Positions 61,610 through 62,000 of a stretch of DNA of 62,000 nt are shown piece by piece. The notes beneath the pieces are model-generated. The model did not search any database. It was not told the DNA's origin and saw only the letters and a program-made list of their open reading frames with translations. The position numbers were made by a program, and so were the translations under genes. The stretch comes from Glandiceps talaboti (Eukaryota > Hemichordata > Enteropneusta > Spengelidae): the NCBI RefSeq assembly GCF_964340395.1, contig NC_135563.1:14972151-15034150 (forward strand). The letters are read 5' to 3'. The stretch's first letter is position 1. Each line of letters starts with the position of its first letter.

Positions 61610-61864
61610 TCCACTCGCAGTTTTCAAACTCTATCCTGTGTTTTTGACATCTTTTCTTCTTTTTAAATTCAAACTACATATACATATAATTACACATTAA
61701 ATTTCAATCTCTACATTTATTGCAATATTTCAGACATTTCTTTAAAATATTTTTTCCCTTTTTGATAATTATAGATTTTTTAACTTGAGGTGTTCTTGAG
61801 GCATTAATATAAGTTGAATGGTATGTTTTAATTAAGAAATACGAGCTTTATACATGTACCTCAG

Positions 61865-62000
61865 AAAAGAAATGGCCTGTATGTTTACTGCAGCAAGGAA
61901 TTCATGGAGCGAGACTGCTGCTCTATTCTGCATGACTGGATTTACAGTCTTAAAGACCACTCAAGTCACCCTCTTAAACTTTGTGTTGCTCGTAAGTCAC
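61865..62000 (+). CDS. Possible exon at the window edge, unrecognised protein
   Basis: Downstream of a CTCAG acceptor at 61864 the plus strand is open for 45 codons to the window end, starting KRNGLYVYCSKEFMERDCCS and continuing with ILHDWIYSLKDHSSHPLKLC. The stretch is less AT-rich than its surroundings and has no stops in this frame. I recognise no family. The minus strand is also open here but its possible donor is in the wrong phase for the TRP gene. It could equally be a transposon fragment. Confidence 0.25.

Overview
The window is AT-rich nuclear DNA from an animal. Genes are split into many short exons with GT-AG introns, and the spaces between exons are full of microsatellites, short inverted-repeat elements and decayed LINE retrotransposons. 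The protein families (RRP12, an activin/BMP-receptor-like ectodomain, a TRPC-like channel with ankyrin repeats) point to a bilaterian invertebrate, plausibly marine. I cannot name the phylum from the sequence alone.

Layout. 1-2130: a degenerate minus-strand LINE, split by a short TTAA-flanked element. 2480-4956: a 2.5 kb foldback transposon with a perfect 6-bp target duplication. 5433-7990: a small plus-strand gene with a clear promoter (two TCACGTGA boxes, one CRE, CCAAT, TATA), encoding a secreted acidic 64-residue peptide; a phase-compatible downstream exon would swap in a short cationic, aromatic C-terminus. 8000-10490: repeats. 10492-26704: a complete minus-strand RRP12 gene, 27 coding exons, 1302 residues, built here exon by exon with consistent phases. 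26705-27024: a 320-bp head-to-head intergenic region. 27025-33048: a complete plus-strand six-exon gene for a 421-residue type I membrane protein with two ten-cysteine activin/BMP type II receptor-like ectodomains, a Ser/Thr/Pro insert with a furin-type site inside the first domain, one membrane helix and a kinase-less tail carrying an ITIM-like motif. 33049-41270: no supported gene, mostly repeats. 41271-60930: a minus-strand TRP channel gene, 17 exons visible, 5' end outside the window, with two ankyrin-repeat blocks, a TRPC-like pre-S1 region, six membrane segments, a TRP box and a coiled-coil tail. 60931-62000: a foldback element and a possible plus-strand exon at the edge.

Functionally the genes are not an operon. 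RRP12 is a housekeeping ribosome-assembly factor whose promoter region is probably shared with the receptor-like gene. The receptor-like gene is the most unusual item: it looks like a ligand-binding receptor of the TGF-beta superfamily that cannot signal by a kinase and may act as a decoy or inhibitory receptor. A second theme is small tandem duplications that span exon-intron boundaries (RRP12 exons 11 and 19, TRP exon 9), copying splice sites into the neighbouring intron.

All gene models are read from the sequence with known family features as a guide; no database search or transcript data were available.
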